Shown piece after piece: positions 35,204 to 43,524 of a DNA stretch of 64,000 bases (position 1 is its first letter; every line of letters starts with the position of its first letter). Where the stretch lies: the NCBI RefSeq assembly GCF_003938655.1, contig NZ_RJJT01000015.1, positions 1 through 64,000 of the forward strand, given 5' to 3'. The notes under the pieces are model-generated. The model was not told the origin of the DNA and searched no databases. It saw only the letters and a program-made list of their open reading frames with translations. This stretch comes from Rhizobium pisi. GTDB lineage: Bacteria > Pseudomonadota > Alphaproteobacteria > Rhizobiales > Rhizobiaceae. Made by a program: the position numbers and the translations under genes.

Positions 35204-36940
35204 TTAATAGCCGTTGGCCGAACCTTCTGCCGCACGGCTGTCCATGGCGCCGTTATACCGCGCACCGCCGCCCTTTGCGATGGCAGCCAGGCTCTTGCCG
35301 CCGACGAGGATGCCGGCCGCTTGACCCCAGAGCGGTGCGTCGTTGCCGCCGTCGAAGCTGTAGCCCATGGCGGCGAGCGTCTTTTCCGTGTCCGGCGAAA
35401 GCGCGTAGGGCTCGAGATAGATCTTGTCGGGCTGCCATTGATGATGGAGACGCGGGGCGTTGACCGCCTGGCTGATATCCATGCCGAAATCGACGACATT
35501 GAGGATCGCTTCCAGCGTGATGGTGATGATGCGCGAGCCTCCGGGGCTGCCGATCACCATGAAGGGTTTGCCGTCGTGGGTGACGATCGTCGGGCTCATC
35601 GAGGAGAGCGGCGTCTTCTTCGGGGCAATCGCATTGGCCTCGCCTTGCACGAGGCCGTAAAGGTTCGGCACGCCGGGCTTTGAGGTGAAATCGTCCATCT
35701 CGTTGTTGAGCAGGATGCCGGTGCCCGGCGCCACGACGCCGGCGCCGAAGGAGCCGTTCAGCGTATAGGTGACGGCGACCGCATTGCCCTGGTCGTCGAT
35801 GATCGAATAATGCGTCGTCTCGGTGCTTTCCTTGCCGCCGAGCGGTTTCAGGTTTGCCGAAGTGCCGGCCTTGTAAGGGTCGATCTTGGCGGCAATCTCC
35901 GAGGCATACTTCTTGTCGAGCAGTTTTTCGACCGGGTTCTCGACGAAATCGGGATCGCCGAGCGCGGCGTTGCGGTCGACATAGGCGTAGCGCATCGCCT
36001 CAACCATGACGTGGACCGTTTCGGCCGAGTTGTAGCCGAGATAGGAGAGCGGATATCCTTCCAGAACATTGAGAATCTCGCAGATGATGACGCCTCCCGA
36101 AGAGGGCGGTGGCGACGAGATGATGTCGTAGCCGCGGTAATTGCACTCGATCGGCTTCAACTCGCGCACGGCATATTGCTCGAAATCCTCCTTGGCGAGG
36201 ATGCCGCCCTTGGTCTGGCTCGCCTTGACGATCGCCTCGGCGGGCGCTGATTTGTAGAAGGCGTCCGGGCCCTTTTCGGAGATGCCTGCCAGGACGGCGG
36301 CAAGGTCCGGCTGCTGGAGTTTTTCGCCCGATGCATAGGGCTTGCCGTCCGGTTTCAGGAAGATCTTTGCCGCGGCCTCATCCTTGGCGAGGCGCTTGGC
36401 GCTGCCGGCGAAACTTGCGGCGTCGCCCTGTTCCAGCGTGAAGCCTTCCCTGGCGAAGCGGAGCGCCGGTGCAATCAGGTCCTCGCGAGGTCGGGTGCCG
36501 TATTTCTCGCGCGCGGTCTCGAAGCCCATGACGGAGCCGGGCACGCCGACGGCGAGATAACCGTCGAGGCTGGCGCGCGGCACGACATCGCCCTTGGCAT
36601 CCAGATACATGGTTTTCGTCGCGGCGAGCGGCGCACGTTCGCGGAAATCAAGGAAGGTCTTGGTGCCGTCCTTCAGGCGGATGGTCATGAAGCCGCCGCC
36701 GCCGAGATTGCCGGCCGCGGGATAAACGACCGCTAGAGCATAACCGACGGCGACCGCCGCATCGACGGCATTGCCGCCGCTCTTCAGCACCTCGACGCCG
36801 ACATCGGTCGCCAGATGCTGGGCGGTGACGACCATGCCGTGCTCGGCTTCGACAGGTACAGGCGAGGCGGCGAAAGCCGAGGTCAAGCTCAGCGACAAGG
36901 CTGATATGACGGAGATCGTCCCGATATGCAGGCGGCCCAT
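35204..36940 (-). CDS. ggt: gamma-glutamyltransferase
   Basis: The 578-aa precursor has a signal peptide (1-25, ending AFA). It should self-cleave before Thr375 in TETTHYS into a large and a small subunit; the Thr becomes the N-terminal nucleophile. Other family motifs are GNLGGGGFM, SSPPPSSGG and GSPGGSRI. It hydrolyses glutathione and other gamma-glutamyl compounds in the periplasm. It is a single gene, transcribed towards the threonine dehydratase gene but about 110 bases apart. Confidence 0.95.
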   Translation of the reverse strand: MGRLHIGTISVISALSLSLTSAFAASPVPVEAEHGMVVTAQHLATDVGVEVLKSGGNAVDAAVAVGYALAVVYPAAGNLGGGGFMTIRLKDGTKTFLDFRERAPLAATKTMYLDAKGDVVPRASLDGYLAVGVPGSVMGFETAREKYGTRPREDLIAPALRFAREGFTLEQGDAASFAGSAKRLAKDEAAAKIFLKPDGKPYASGEKLQQPDLAAVLAGISEKGPDAFYKSAPAEAIVKASQTKGGILAKEDFEQYAVRELKPIECNYRGYDIISSPPPSSGGVIICEILNVLEGYPLSYLGYNSAETVHVMVEAMRYAYVDRNAALGDPDFVENPVEKLLDKKYASEIAAKIDPYKAGTSANLKPLGGKESTETTHYSIIDDQGNAVAVTYTLNGSFGAGVVAPGTGILLNNEMDDFTSKPGVPNLYGLVQGEANAIAPKKTPLSSMSPTIVTHDGKPFMVIGSPGGSRIITITLEAILNVVDFGMDISQAVNAPRLHHQWQPDKIYLEPYALSPDTEKTLAAMGYSFDGGNDAPLWGQAAGILVGGKSLAAIAKGGGARYNGAMDSRAAEGSANGY

Positions 36941-37014
36941 GTTTTCCCCCTCTCATGGAATGATGGAAAAACATATGGGGCTGCGTCAGCCGGAGGCAAT
37001 GCGAAGGAATCGCT

Positions 37015-37857
37015 TTATGCGAGCAACTCGGCAAGCTTCCTGTTGGTATCGTCGTCATCGAGCGGCGTATAGACGATGAGCTTCATCTCAGGCCGGTTCG
37101 TCAGTGTCAGGCCGGTATGTTCGAAGGACATGCGGCCCTTGGCGGGATGGTCGATGCGCTTGATGCCGGACAGCGGGCTGATGACCTCGTGGCGCTGCCA
37201 CCAGTCGCGAAATTCGTTGCTTGCCTGTTTCAGCAGCGTAATCAGCCGCTCGAAATCCGGATCGCCGGCGTAACGGGCGCTGTCGGCGCGGAACATCGCC
37301 AGCGAGACGCGGGCAACCGATTCCCAATCGACGAGCAGCCGGCGATGCGCCGGGTCGGCGAAGAGGCGATGCATGATGTTGCGCTCGTCACGGTCGAGCG
37401 TGTCGTAACCGCCGAAAAGCACGTCAGCAGCGCGGTTCCAGGCGAGCACATCCCATCGGCGGCCGAGCACATAGGCCGGCTGGTGGGTCAGATTGGCGAG
37501 CATGCGTTGCAGCGGTTCGTCGACGCATTCGGGTGCTGATGAGACTGCCTGCGGCGCCTGACGATTATTGAGGGTGAAGAGATGTTGGCGTTCGGCCTCG
37601 TCGAGGCGCAACGCATCGGCAAGGGCGTTGAGCACCTGTGCGGAAGGCCTGACGTCGCGGCCCTGTTCGAGCCAGGTGTACCAGGTGGTGCCGACGCCGG
37701 CGAGCATGGCGAGCTCCTCGCGCCTCAGACCCGGCGTGCGCCGGCGAAAACCCTCCGGCAGGCCGACCTCGGAGGGCGCCAGCCGCTCGCGGCGGGAGCG
37801 CAGGAAGGCCGCGAATTCGCGGCGTCGGGCTTCGAATGCGTCGGTTCTCTGGTCCAT
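37015..37857 (-). CDS. MmyB-like helix-turn-helix transcriptional regulator
   Basis: The 280-aa protein has an N-terminal XRE-type HTH (about 5-75, with FLRSRRERL and GLRREELAMLAGVGTTWYTWLEQGR) and the C-terminal MmyB ligand-binding domain (about 105-270, with WDVLAWNRAADVLFGG). In actinobacteria and rhizobia such regulators are usually divergent from an SDR or oxidoreductase gene that they control, as here. The start is the second of two nearby Met codons; an ATG at 37869 is also possible. Confidence 0.9.
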   Translation of the reverse strand: MDQRTDAFEARRREFAAFLRSRRERLAPSEVGLPEGFRRRTPGLRREELAMLAGVGTTWYTWLEQGRDVRPSAQVLNALADALRLDEAERQHLFTLNNRQAPQAVSSAPECVDEPLQRMLANLTHQPAYVLGRRWDVLAWNRAADVLFGGYDTLDRDERNIMHRLFADPAHRRLLVDWESVARVSLAMFRADSARYAGDPDFERLITLLKQASNEFRDWWQRHEVISPLSGIKRIDHPAKGRMSFEHTGLTLTNRPEMKLIVYTPLDDDDTNRKLAELLA

Positions 37858-37985
37858 GGAGCCGATCATATCAGTATCGATACCAGGATAAAACTGGAAC
37901 TGTTTGCCGTTTTCAGGCCGCGCATGATGGAGCTGTCGCAGGTGGTCCCATCGCCTGCGGCTCGTTCAATTCAAGGAGCAGCATC

Positions 37986-38702
37986 ATGTCTTTGCAGCAT
38001 GCGGTCGTCATCGGTGGTTCTTCCGGCATCGGCCTTGCCACGGCGAAATTACTTTTGAAACAGGGATATACGGTCACCATTACGGGCCGCGACGGTGAAA
38101 AGCTTGCGGCGGCGAAGGCCTCGCTCGACGGTGATGCGCGCAGCCTCGTGCTCGATGCGACGCAGCTTTCCAGTCTTGGGGAGGCTTTCGCCGGCATCGG
38201 CGCGTTCGGTCATCTCGTGCTGGCGATGGGCAGCGGCCATGGCGCCGGACCCTTCGCGACGCTCGACATGGTCGATTTGCTTGCCGGCTTCCAGACCAAG
38301 CTCATTCCGCACGCGGCAGCGGCACAGGCGGCACTACCTTTCCTTCAACCGGGCGGCAGCATCACCTTTGTCTCGGCGGTCAGCGCTCAGGCCGCAATGC
38401 CCGGCACGGCGGGACTTGCCGCCGTCAATGCCGGTATAGAGGCGATGGTGCCGGTGCTTGCGGCGGAGCTGAAACCGTTGCGTGTCAATGGCGTTTCACC
38501 CGGTGTCGTCGATACGCCCTGGTGGAGCTTCCTGCCGCCGGAGCAGCGCGACAGCTTCTTTGCGGATTTCGCCGGCCGCACGCCGGTCGGCCGCGTCGGC
38601 AGGCCGGAGGATATCGCGGAGGCGATCGCTTTTTTGATCGGAAACGGCTTCATGAGTGGCCATGTCCTCACCTGCGATGGCGGTGTGCGTCTCGGTGCCT
38701 GA
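37986..38702 (+). CDS. SDR-fold protein lacking the usual Tyr-x3-Lys pair
   Basis: The 238-aa protein has a clear Rossmann motif (GGSSGIGLATAKLLL, about 9-23) and the SDR fold to the end (SGHVLTCDGGVRLG). In the position of the catalytic YxxxK the sequence reads LAAVNAGIEAM, so Tyr and Lys are replaced by Leu and Asn. The Ser of the triad (FVSAVSAQ) remains. It may bind a nucleotide without oxidoreductase chemistry, or use another mechanism. The start was chosen at the ATG with AAGGAG upstream. It is divergent from the MmyB-like regulator. Confidence 0.88.
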   Translation: MSLQHAVVIGGSSGIGLATAKLLLKQGYTVTITGRDGEKLAAAKASLDGDARSLVLDATQLSSLGEAFAGIGAFGHLVLAMGSGHGAGPFATLDMVDLLAGFQTKLIPHAAAAQAALPFLQPGGSITFVSAVSAQAAMPGTAGLAAVNAGIEAMVPVLAAELKPLRVNGVSPGVVDTPWWSFLPPEQRDSFFADFAGRTPVGRVGRPEDIAEAIAFLIGNGFMSGHVLTCDGGVRLGA

Positions 38703-38710
38703 GGCAGGGT

Positions 38711-39076
38711 TCAAACGGTCCCGCCGATGGTTTCGTCGGCGGGAAATTCCATGCCGGAGAGATCGCGGTCCTTCAGTGCCGCCCATTTCAGCAGTGCATC
38801 GAGCGCCGGGCAGAGCGCCTGGCCCCAATCGGTCAGACAATATTCCACCTTGGGCGGCACCTGATGATGGACGATGCGGCGGACGATTCCGTCCGCCTCC
38901 ATCTGCCGGAGCTGCTGGATCAGCATCTTCTGCGAAATCGCCGGGATGGCGCGTTCGAGATCGGAGAAACGCAGGGTCTTGCCGCCGAAGAGGTGGAAGA
39001 GAATGATCAGCTTCCAGCGCCCTTCCAGAATTTTCAGCACGTTTTCGACGCCGGTCGCAGCGGAATAGGGTGTCAT
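38711..39076 (-). CDS. HxlR-family transcriptional regulator
   Basis: The 121-aa protein is a winged-helix regulator of the HxlR (DUF24) family: ENVLKILEGRWKLIILFHLF, then KTLRFSDLERAIPAISQKMLIQQLRQME and the wing VPPKVEYCLTDWG. The Cys in this wing (Cys near residue 83), not at the N-terminus as in YodB, is the only cysteine and could sense redox or electrophiles. It is divergent from an NTF2-like/SDR operon and should act on the dyad at 39087-39113. Confidence 0.92.
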   Translation of the reverse strand: MTPYSAATGVENVLKILEGRWKLIILFHLFGGKTLRFSDLERAIPAISQKMLIQQLRQMEADGIVRRIVHHQVPPKVEYCLTDWGQALCPALDALLKWAALKDRDLSGMEFPADETIGGTV

Positions 39077-39086
39077 CAGCTCTCCA

Positions 39087-39113
39087 CCTTACTTTTAGGT
39101 AAGTACCATACTT
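39087..39113. promoter_or_regulatory. probable HxlR operator in the divergent interval
   Basis: Two overlapping inverted repeats are present: CTTAC-N6-GTAAG (39088-39103) and AAGTA-N3-TACTT (39101-39113). The sequence TTACTTTTAGGTAAGTA resembles YodB/HxlR-type sites. It sits 11 bases upstream of the regulator's start and about 70 bases before the NTF2-like gene. Confidence 0.5.
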
Positions 39114-39183
39114 TTTCGTAGGTTCTTGTCATTTCGTGAGCCTGTCGCCATCCTCGTTCCACGGCAACAAAAGAGGATCTGTC

Positions 39184-39513
39184 ATGACTATAGAGCTCCC
39201 AAAACCGCTGGCGACCTATTTTGCCGCGAAGAACCGCAAGGACATAGATGGCATGCTTTCGGCCTTTGGCGAGGATGCCCAAGTGCGCGATGAAGGCGAA
39301 GATCTGCACGGCCATGCGGCGATCCGCGACTGGATGGAAAAGACGACACGCAAATACGGCGTGACGGTCGAGGTGACCGGTCTGGCCGGGACGGAGGCCA
39401 AGCCGATCGTCTCCGCCCTTGTCTCCGGTAATTTTCCGGGCAGCCCGGCGACGCTCCATTACCACTTCACGCTCGACGACCGGTCCATCATCCGTCTGGA
39501 GATCGGGGCATGA
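39184..39513 (+). CDS. SnoaL/NTF2-like protein
   Basis: The 109-aa protein has the NTF2 cone fold of the SnoaL-like group: LATYFAAKNRKDIDGMLSAF, then the strand segments AQVRDEGEDLHGHAAIRDWM and the terminal YHFTLDDRSIIRLEIG. Such proteins are small cyclases, isomerases or ligand binders. The ATG with AGAGGA upstream was chosen. Its stop overlaps the next SDR start as ATGA, so the two are coupled and probably act together. Confidence 0.88.
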   Translation: MTIELPKPLATYFAAKNRKDIDGMLSAFGEDAQVRDEGEDLHGHAAIRDWMEKTTRKYGVTVEVTGLAGTEAKPIVSALVSGNFPGSPATLHYHFTLDDRSIIRLEIGA

Positions 39514-40313
39514 CGATCGCTTCTGCATTCCCCCTCGATCAGAACGAATTTTCCGGCAAGCGCATTCTCGTCACTGGCGGCACCAAGGGCATGGGCGAGG
39601 CGGTCGTCGCTCGCCTTTCGGCCGCCGGCGGCAGGGTCGCGACGACGGCGCGCTCGCCGCTGCCGGAAGGCCAGGCGCCCGACCTGTTCGTGCAGGCCGA
39701 CATCAGCACCGCTGCCGGCGTCGAGACAGTGGTCCAACAGGTGTTCGAGGCATTCGAAGGGCTTGATATCCTCATCAACAATGTCGGCGGATCGTCGGCG
39801 CCGAGCGGCGGCTTTGCGGCCCTTGCTGACGAACACTGGCAGGCGGATATCGCCGCCAATCTGCTGGCGCCGGTGCGGCTCGACCGGGCCTTCCTGCCCG
39901 GCATGATCGAGCGCGGCCATGGCGTCATCATCCATATATCCTCGATCCAGAGGAGGCTGCCGCTCCATGAGGCGACGCTTGCCTATGCAGCGGCGAAAGC
40001 CGGGCTCTCGAATTACAGCAAGGGGCTGTCGAAGGAGGTCGGACCGAAGGGCGTCAGAGTGAATAGTATCGCGCCGGGCTTTATCGAAACGACGGCAGCC
40101 ACGGCGTTGATCCGGCGCATCGCCGATGAGGCGGGCACGGATGAGGAGGGCGGCCGGCAGATGTTGATGGCTTCACTCGGCGGCATTCCGCTCGGCCAGC
40201 CGGGACGTCCCGACGACGTGGCCGAACTCGTCGCTTTTCTGGCGTCGCCGCGTGCGGCCTTCATTCACGGCGCCGAATATACGATCGATGGCGGTACGGT
40301 TCCGACCGTCTGA
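39510..40313 (+). CDS. SDR-family oxidoreductase
   Basis: The 267-aa protein has all classical SDR motifs: TGGTKGMGEA for the cofactor loop, NNVGGS, catalytic Ser in HISSIQ, and YAAAK. There is an insertion after the active site (ADEAGTDEEGGRQM). It ends in the SDR C-terminal pattern EYTIDGGTVPTV. It is coupled by ATGA overlap to the NTF2-like gene and probably regulated by the divergent HxlR protein. Its 3' end overlaps the convergent hydrolase gene by 49 bases. Confidence 0.92.
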   Translation: MTIASAFPLDQNEFSGKRILVTGGTKGMGEAVVARLSAAGGRVATTARSPLPEGQAPDLFVQADISTAAGVETVVQQVFEAFEGLDILINNVGGSSAPSGGFAALADEHWQADIAANLLAPVRLDRAFLPGMIERGHGVIIHISSIQRRLPLHEATLAYAAAKAGLSNYSKGLSKEVGPKGVRVNSIAPGFIETTAATALIRRIADEAGTDEEGGRQMLMASLGGIPLGQPGRPDDVAELVAFLASPRAAFIHGAEYTIDGGTVPTV

Positions 40314-41314
40314 GCGCGGGAAGCGGCGGCAAGCCTTTCCTCGGCCCTGCGGGCGATGGCCTGCAGGTCGCGTGGCTTGCCTGATATCTTCTCCATCGCG
40401 GCGATGGCGACATCGGTTGCGAGATAATCCGGCTTATGGCCGACGCCGCGAACGGTGATGAGTTCGGAGCCTGCTATATCGCGGGCAAGCCCGCGCGAAT
40501 GCAGGTGCTCCCAGACGATCTCGTCGCTGTCGCCTGTGATGATGACGGTGGGCGCTGCGATCTGCGAATAGAGCGGCGACTGTTCCTTCACATAGGCGAG
40601 CAGCCTTTTGAAATCGGCTGCGTTGTTGTGGAAAGCGTTGGGTCGCAGCACCAATGACGGACCGGTTTTTTCGATGTAGTCGGCCGGGCGTGGATTGGGG
40701 CGGAAGACGTTCAGGGTGCCGCGCTCCAGCCGGTGCAGCCCGAGCGGCACGACGACCGCATGGTTGAAGAGCCAGCCGATAACAGGCGTCGTCGCCACAT
40801 GATAATACCAGTCGATGCCGCCCGGCCAGGGATGGGTGGCGGGTGCGAGGAAGAGCAGGCCGGCGGTCTTATCGGGATGGCGAAGACCGAAGGCGGCGGC
40901 AATCGCGCCGCCGAAGGAATGGCCGACGATAACAGCCTTCTCGATACCGCGCTTCTCCATCAATCGGGCGATCGCATCGGCCTGACCGGAGGGAACTGCA
41001 TTTTCAGGGCCGCCGCGTTCGGAATAACCGTGGCCGGGGCGATCGACGAACAGCATTTCGGCCCGGCCTTCGAGTGCTGCCCGGAAAGCGAGGAGCTGAT
41101 CGAGCAGATTGCCGCTGGCGCCGTGAATGAAGACGAGCGCCGGCAGATCGGCATTTTCGGGACGGGGGACGTGGACGGCGTTCATGCGGTAGCCGCCGAC
41201 ATCCGTCAGTTCGCCGATATTCGGATAGGCCTGTTCGAATTGCCGTGCCTTATAGGCGGAATAGCCGATGGCGGCGGCGAGCGGGGCGAGAAGAGCGGAA
41301 ACTTCTGCAAACAT
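40265..41314 (-). CDS. alpha/beta hydrolase with N-terminal membrane anchor
   Basis: The 349-aa product has a hydrophobic N-terminal helix (about 1-20) and the alpha/beta-hydrolase core (about 50-330): oxyanion motif FIHGASGN, nucleophile Ser in VGHSFGG, an Asp in ITGDSDEIV, and the catalytic His in VRGVGHKP. The substrate is unknown. The start was chosen at the ATG before the hydrophobic helix; the frame continues upstream to 41383. The last 16 codons lie antisense to the end of the SDR gene. Confidence 0.85.
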   Translation of the reverse strand: MFAEVSALLAPLAAAIGYSAYKARQFEQAYPNIGELTDVGGYRMNAVHVPRPENADLPALVFIHGASGNLLDQLLAFRAALEGRAEMLFVDRPGHGYSERGGPENAVPSGQADAIARLMEKRGIEKAVIVGHSFGGAIAAAFGLRHPDKTAGLLFLAPATHPWPGGIDWYYHVATTPVIGWLFNHAVVVPLGLHRLERGTLNVFRPNPRPADYIEKTGPSLVLRPNAFHNNAADFKRLLAYVKEQSPLYSQIAAPTVIITGDSDEIVWEHLHSRGLARDIAGSELITVRGVGHKPDYLATDVAIAAMEKISGKPRDLQAIARRAEERLAAASRAQTVGTVPPSIVYSAP

Positions 41315-41430
41315 GATCTTAACAGGCGATAATTGCGGCGGTTCCTGCGGAGCAGACGAAGCGTTGCATCGTTTCCCCAACATTCTAAAATTGCGCGGAC
41401 AGGCCGCTCGTCAAGATCGGCGAACCGGAA

Positions 41431-42045
41431 TCAGGTGCGGTTGCCCGCGAGTTTTTCCGACAGTGTGTTGACCTGTTCCTGCGCCGTACGTTCGGCCGGA
41501 TAGATGCTGAGGAACTGCTCCCAGGCCTTCAAGGCCAGCTGATCGTTGCCGGCGTTGCTGAGGATCGCCGCCATGCCGGAGAGCGCGCCGAAATGGCGCG
41601 GCTCGAGATCCAGCACGTGTTCGATGTCGGACATCGACTTGCGATAGTTGCCCATGATGAAATTCAGCGTGGCGCGGCGGTTCCAGCTCTCGGCGTAATC
41701 CGGCTTCAGCGTGATCGCCTCGTCGAGGAAGTCGAGCGCGGCGGGATTGCGCTTTTCCTCGATCGCTTTGTCGGCCCACTGCATCAGCAGATTGATGGTG
41801 GCGCTGCCGGAATCGTTCCATTCCAGACGGATTTCGTTCGCGATGCCGCTGGCCTTTTCGGGATCGCGCTCGCGCTTCAGCTGGCTGAAGAGCTGGTCGA
41901 GGCGCTGTTTCGGCGAAGAGTCGACATTCGTCTGCTCGACGATGACGTCCTTTTCCGCGGCAGCAGCCGGAAAGGCGGAGGTGAGCAGGATCAGAGAGAG
42001 CGGCAGTGCCGCTGACGTCAAAGCAAAAAAGCGCATGGCGGACAT
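41431..42045 (-). CDS. exported TPR-repeat protein
   Basis: The 204-aa product has a signal peptide (about 1-30, ending AFPAAAAE) and about three TPR motifs (about 85-190), for example AALDFLDEAITLKPDYAESW and ALKAWEQFLSIYPAER. It probably works in the periplasm as a protein-protein scaffold; no partner is visible. The ATG chosen is the second of three near the N-terminus; the one at 42036 is equally possible. The gene is followed on the same strand by the hydrolase gene but after about 116 bases. Confidence 0.83.
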   Translation of the reverse strand: MSAMRFFALTSAALPLSLILLTSAFPAAAAEKDVIVEQTNVDSSPKQRLDQLFSQLKRERDPEKASGIANEIRLEWNDSGSATINLLMQWADKAIEEKRNPAALDFLDEAITLKPDYAESWNRRATLNFIMGNYRKSMSDIEHVLDLEPRHFGALSGMAAILSNAGNDQLALKAWEQFLSIYPAERTAQEQVNTLSEKLAGNRT

Positions 42046-42156
42046 ATTAGCCCGCCAATGCCGAAGATCAAACGAATTTGACGTGATCACCGTAGCGACC
42101 CACCGGATATGGTTGCAGGCGCAGCTTGCGCCGCAAGGCGATCCGGACGCGCGAAA

Positions 42157-42282
42157 TCAGCCCTGACGAGCCTTGTAGCGCGGGTTCAGCTTGTTGATGA
42201 TGTAGATGCGGCCCTTGCGGCGAACCAGACGGTTGTCACGGTGACGAGCCTTGAGCGACTTGAGCGAATTCTTGATCTTCAT
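42157..42282 (-). CDS. rpmJ: 50S ribosomal protein L36, zinc-free form
   Basis: A 41-aa protein reading MKIKNSLKSLKARHRDNR and onward to NKLNPRYKARQG is ribosomal protein L36. It lacks the Cys/His zinc ligands of the standard 37-38-aa form, so it is the C-minus, zinc-independent type that is longer by a few residues and common in alphaproteobacteria. It starts with ATG (revcomp of 42280-42282) behind GGATCAG. It is too short for most gene callers. A terminator lies between purK and this gene, so it has its own promoter. Confidence 0.95.
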   Translation of the reverse strand: MKIKNSLKSLKARHRDNRLVRRKGRIYIINKLNPRYKARQG

Positions 42283-42335
42283 TTTTCTGATCCGCGATCT
42301 CTGTGGGGGAATTCACATTCGCCCGTATCTTTAAC

Positions 42336-42363
42336 AATCAAAAGCGCGCCGTCGGGGCGCGCT
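42336..42363 (-). terminator. terminator of the purE-purK operon
   Basis: An 8-bp stem AGCGCGCC/GGCGCGCT (42343-42363, 5-base loop) is followed on the minus strand by TTTTGATTG. It lies between the purK stop and the rpmJ start. Confidence 0.75.
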
Positions 42364-42447
42364 CTTTAGGTGGGGGAGCAGATACCCCGTCACCTCCACC
42401 ATGTCAACCGCATGAAGGTGTTTTTCCCGGGGCTTGGCCGCGTTTTC

Positions 42448-43524
42448 TCACGATGAAATCGGCGATTTCGACGTCAATGTGGTGACATGGCCCATCTTGC
42501 GGCCGGGGCGCCATTCGCTCTTGCCGTAGAGATGAACCAGCGTATCGGCGCGTCGCAGCCAGTCGGGAACGGCAAGGATGTCATCGCCGATCAGGTTCTG
42601 CATGACGCAGTCGGAGTGGCGCTCGGCATTGCCGAGCGGCAGGCCGGCGACGGCCCGGATATGTTGTTCGAACTGGCTGACGACGCAGGCAGCTTCCGTC
42701 CAGTGGCCGGAATTGTGCACGCGCGGAGCCATCTCGTTGGCGATGAGGCTGCCGTCAGCGAGCACGAAGAATTCGATGCCGATGACGCCGACATAGTTCA
42801 ACGCTGCGAGGATCTTTTCGGCCGATCGGCGCGCGGCGTCTGCCGTCGCTTCGGGGATCGCGGCTGGAACCGTTGAGGTGTGGAGGATGCCGTCGCGATG
42901 GACGTTCTCGGCGGGATCGAAGCAGACGACCGCGCCGTCGGTGGCGCGTGCGGCGATAATCGAGATCTCGCGTTCGAAGGCGACGAAGCTTTCGAGGATG
43001 AGCGGCACGGCGCCGAGTGCGGCATAGGCACCGTCAGGGCTGTCGGCCGCCGATCGGAAAACCTTCTGTCCCTTGCCATCATAGCCGAGACGGCGGGTCT
43101 TCAGCACGCCCTGGCCGCCGAAATCCTGAAGTGCCGCTTCGAGATCGGCCTGGCTGTCGACGGCGTGGAAACGGGCTGTTGATATGCCGCAGCCATTGAG
43201 GAAGCGTTTTTCGACGAGCCGGTCCTGGGCAGCCTCCAGCGCCTTCGCAGGCGGGTAGACGGGAACGCGCTCGGCGAGCGTCTCGGCGGCTGCGACGGGC
43301 ACATTCTCGAATTCGTAGGTGACGAGATCGCAGGCGGCCGCGAGTTCGGCCAGCGCTGCCGGATCGTCATAGGCTGCGACGATCTGCCGGTTGGCGAGCT
43401 GGGCGGCGGGGCAGTCGGCCTGCGGCTCGAGGATGATCGTGCGGAAATTCAATCTGGCGGCGGCAATGGCCAGCATGCGGCCGAGCTGGCCGCCGCCGAT
43501 AATGCCGATCGTTCCTGCGCTCAT
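42448..43524 (-). CDS. purK: 5-(carboxyamino)imidazole ribonucleotide synthase
   Basis: This ATP-grasp enzyme carboxylates AIR to N5-CAIR in purine synthesis using ATP and bicarbonate. The 358-aa protein starts with GTIGIIGGGQLGRM (about 4-17), the family's N-terminal motif. The ATP-grasp region carries KTRRLGYDGKGQ (about 145-156) and EFFVLADGSLIANEMAPRVHNSGH. The ATG overlaps the purE stop as ATGA, which fixes the start; an upstream extension would run antisense to purE sequence. Confidence 0.96.
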   Translation of the reverse strand: MSAGTIGIIGGGQLGRMLAIAAARLNFRTIILEPQADCPAAQLANRQIVAAYDDPAALAELAAACDLVTYEFENVPVAAAETLAERVPVYPPAKALEAAQDRLVEKRFLNGCGISTARFHAVDSQADLEAALQDFGGQGVLKTRRLGYDGKGQKVFRSAADSPDGAYAALGAVPLILESFVAFEREISIIAARATDGAVVCFDPAENVHRDGILHTSTVPAAIPEATADAARRSAEKILAALNYVGVIGIEFFVLADGSLIANEMAPRVHNSGHWTEAACVVSQFEQHIRAVAGLPLGNAERHSDCVMQNLIGDDILAVPDWLRRADTLVHLYGKSEWRPGRKMGHVTTLTSKSPISS

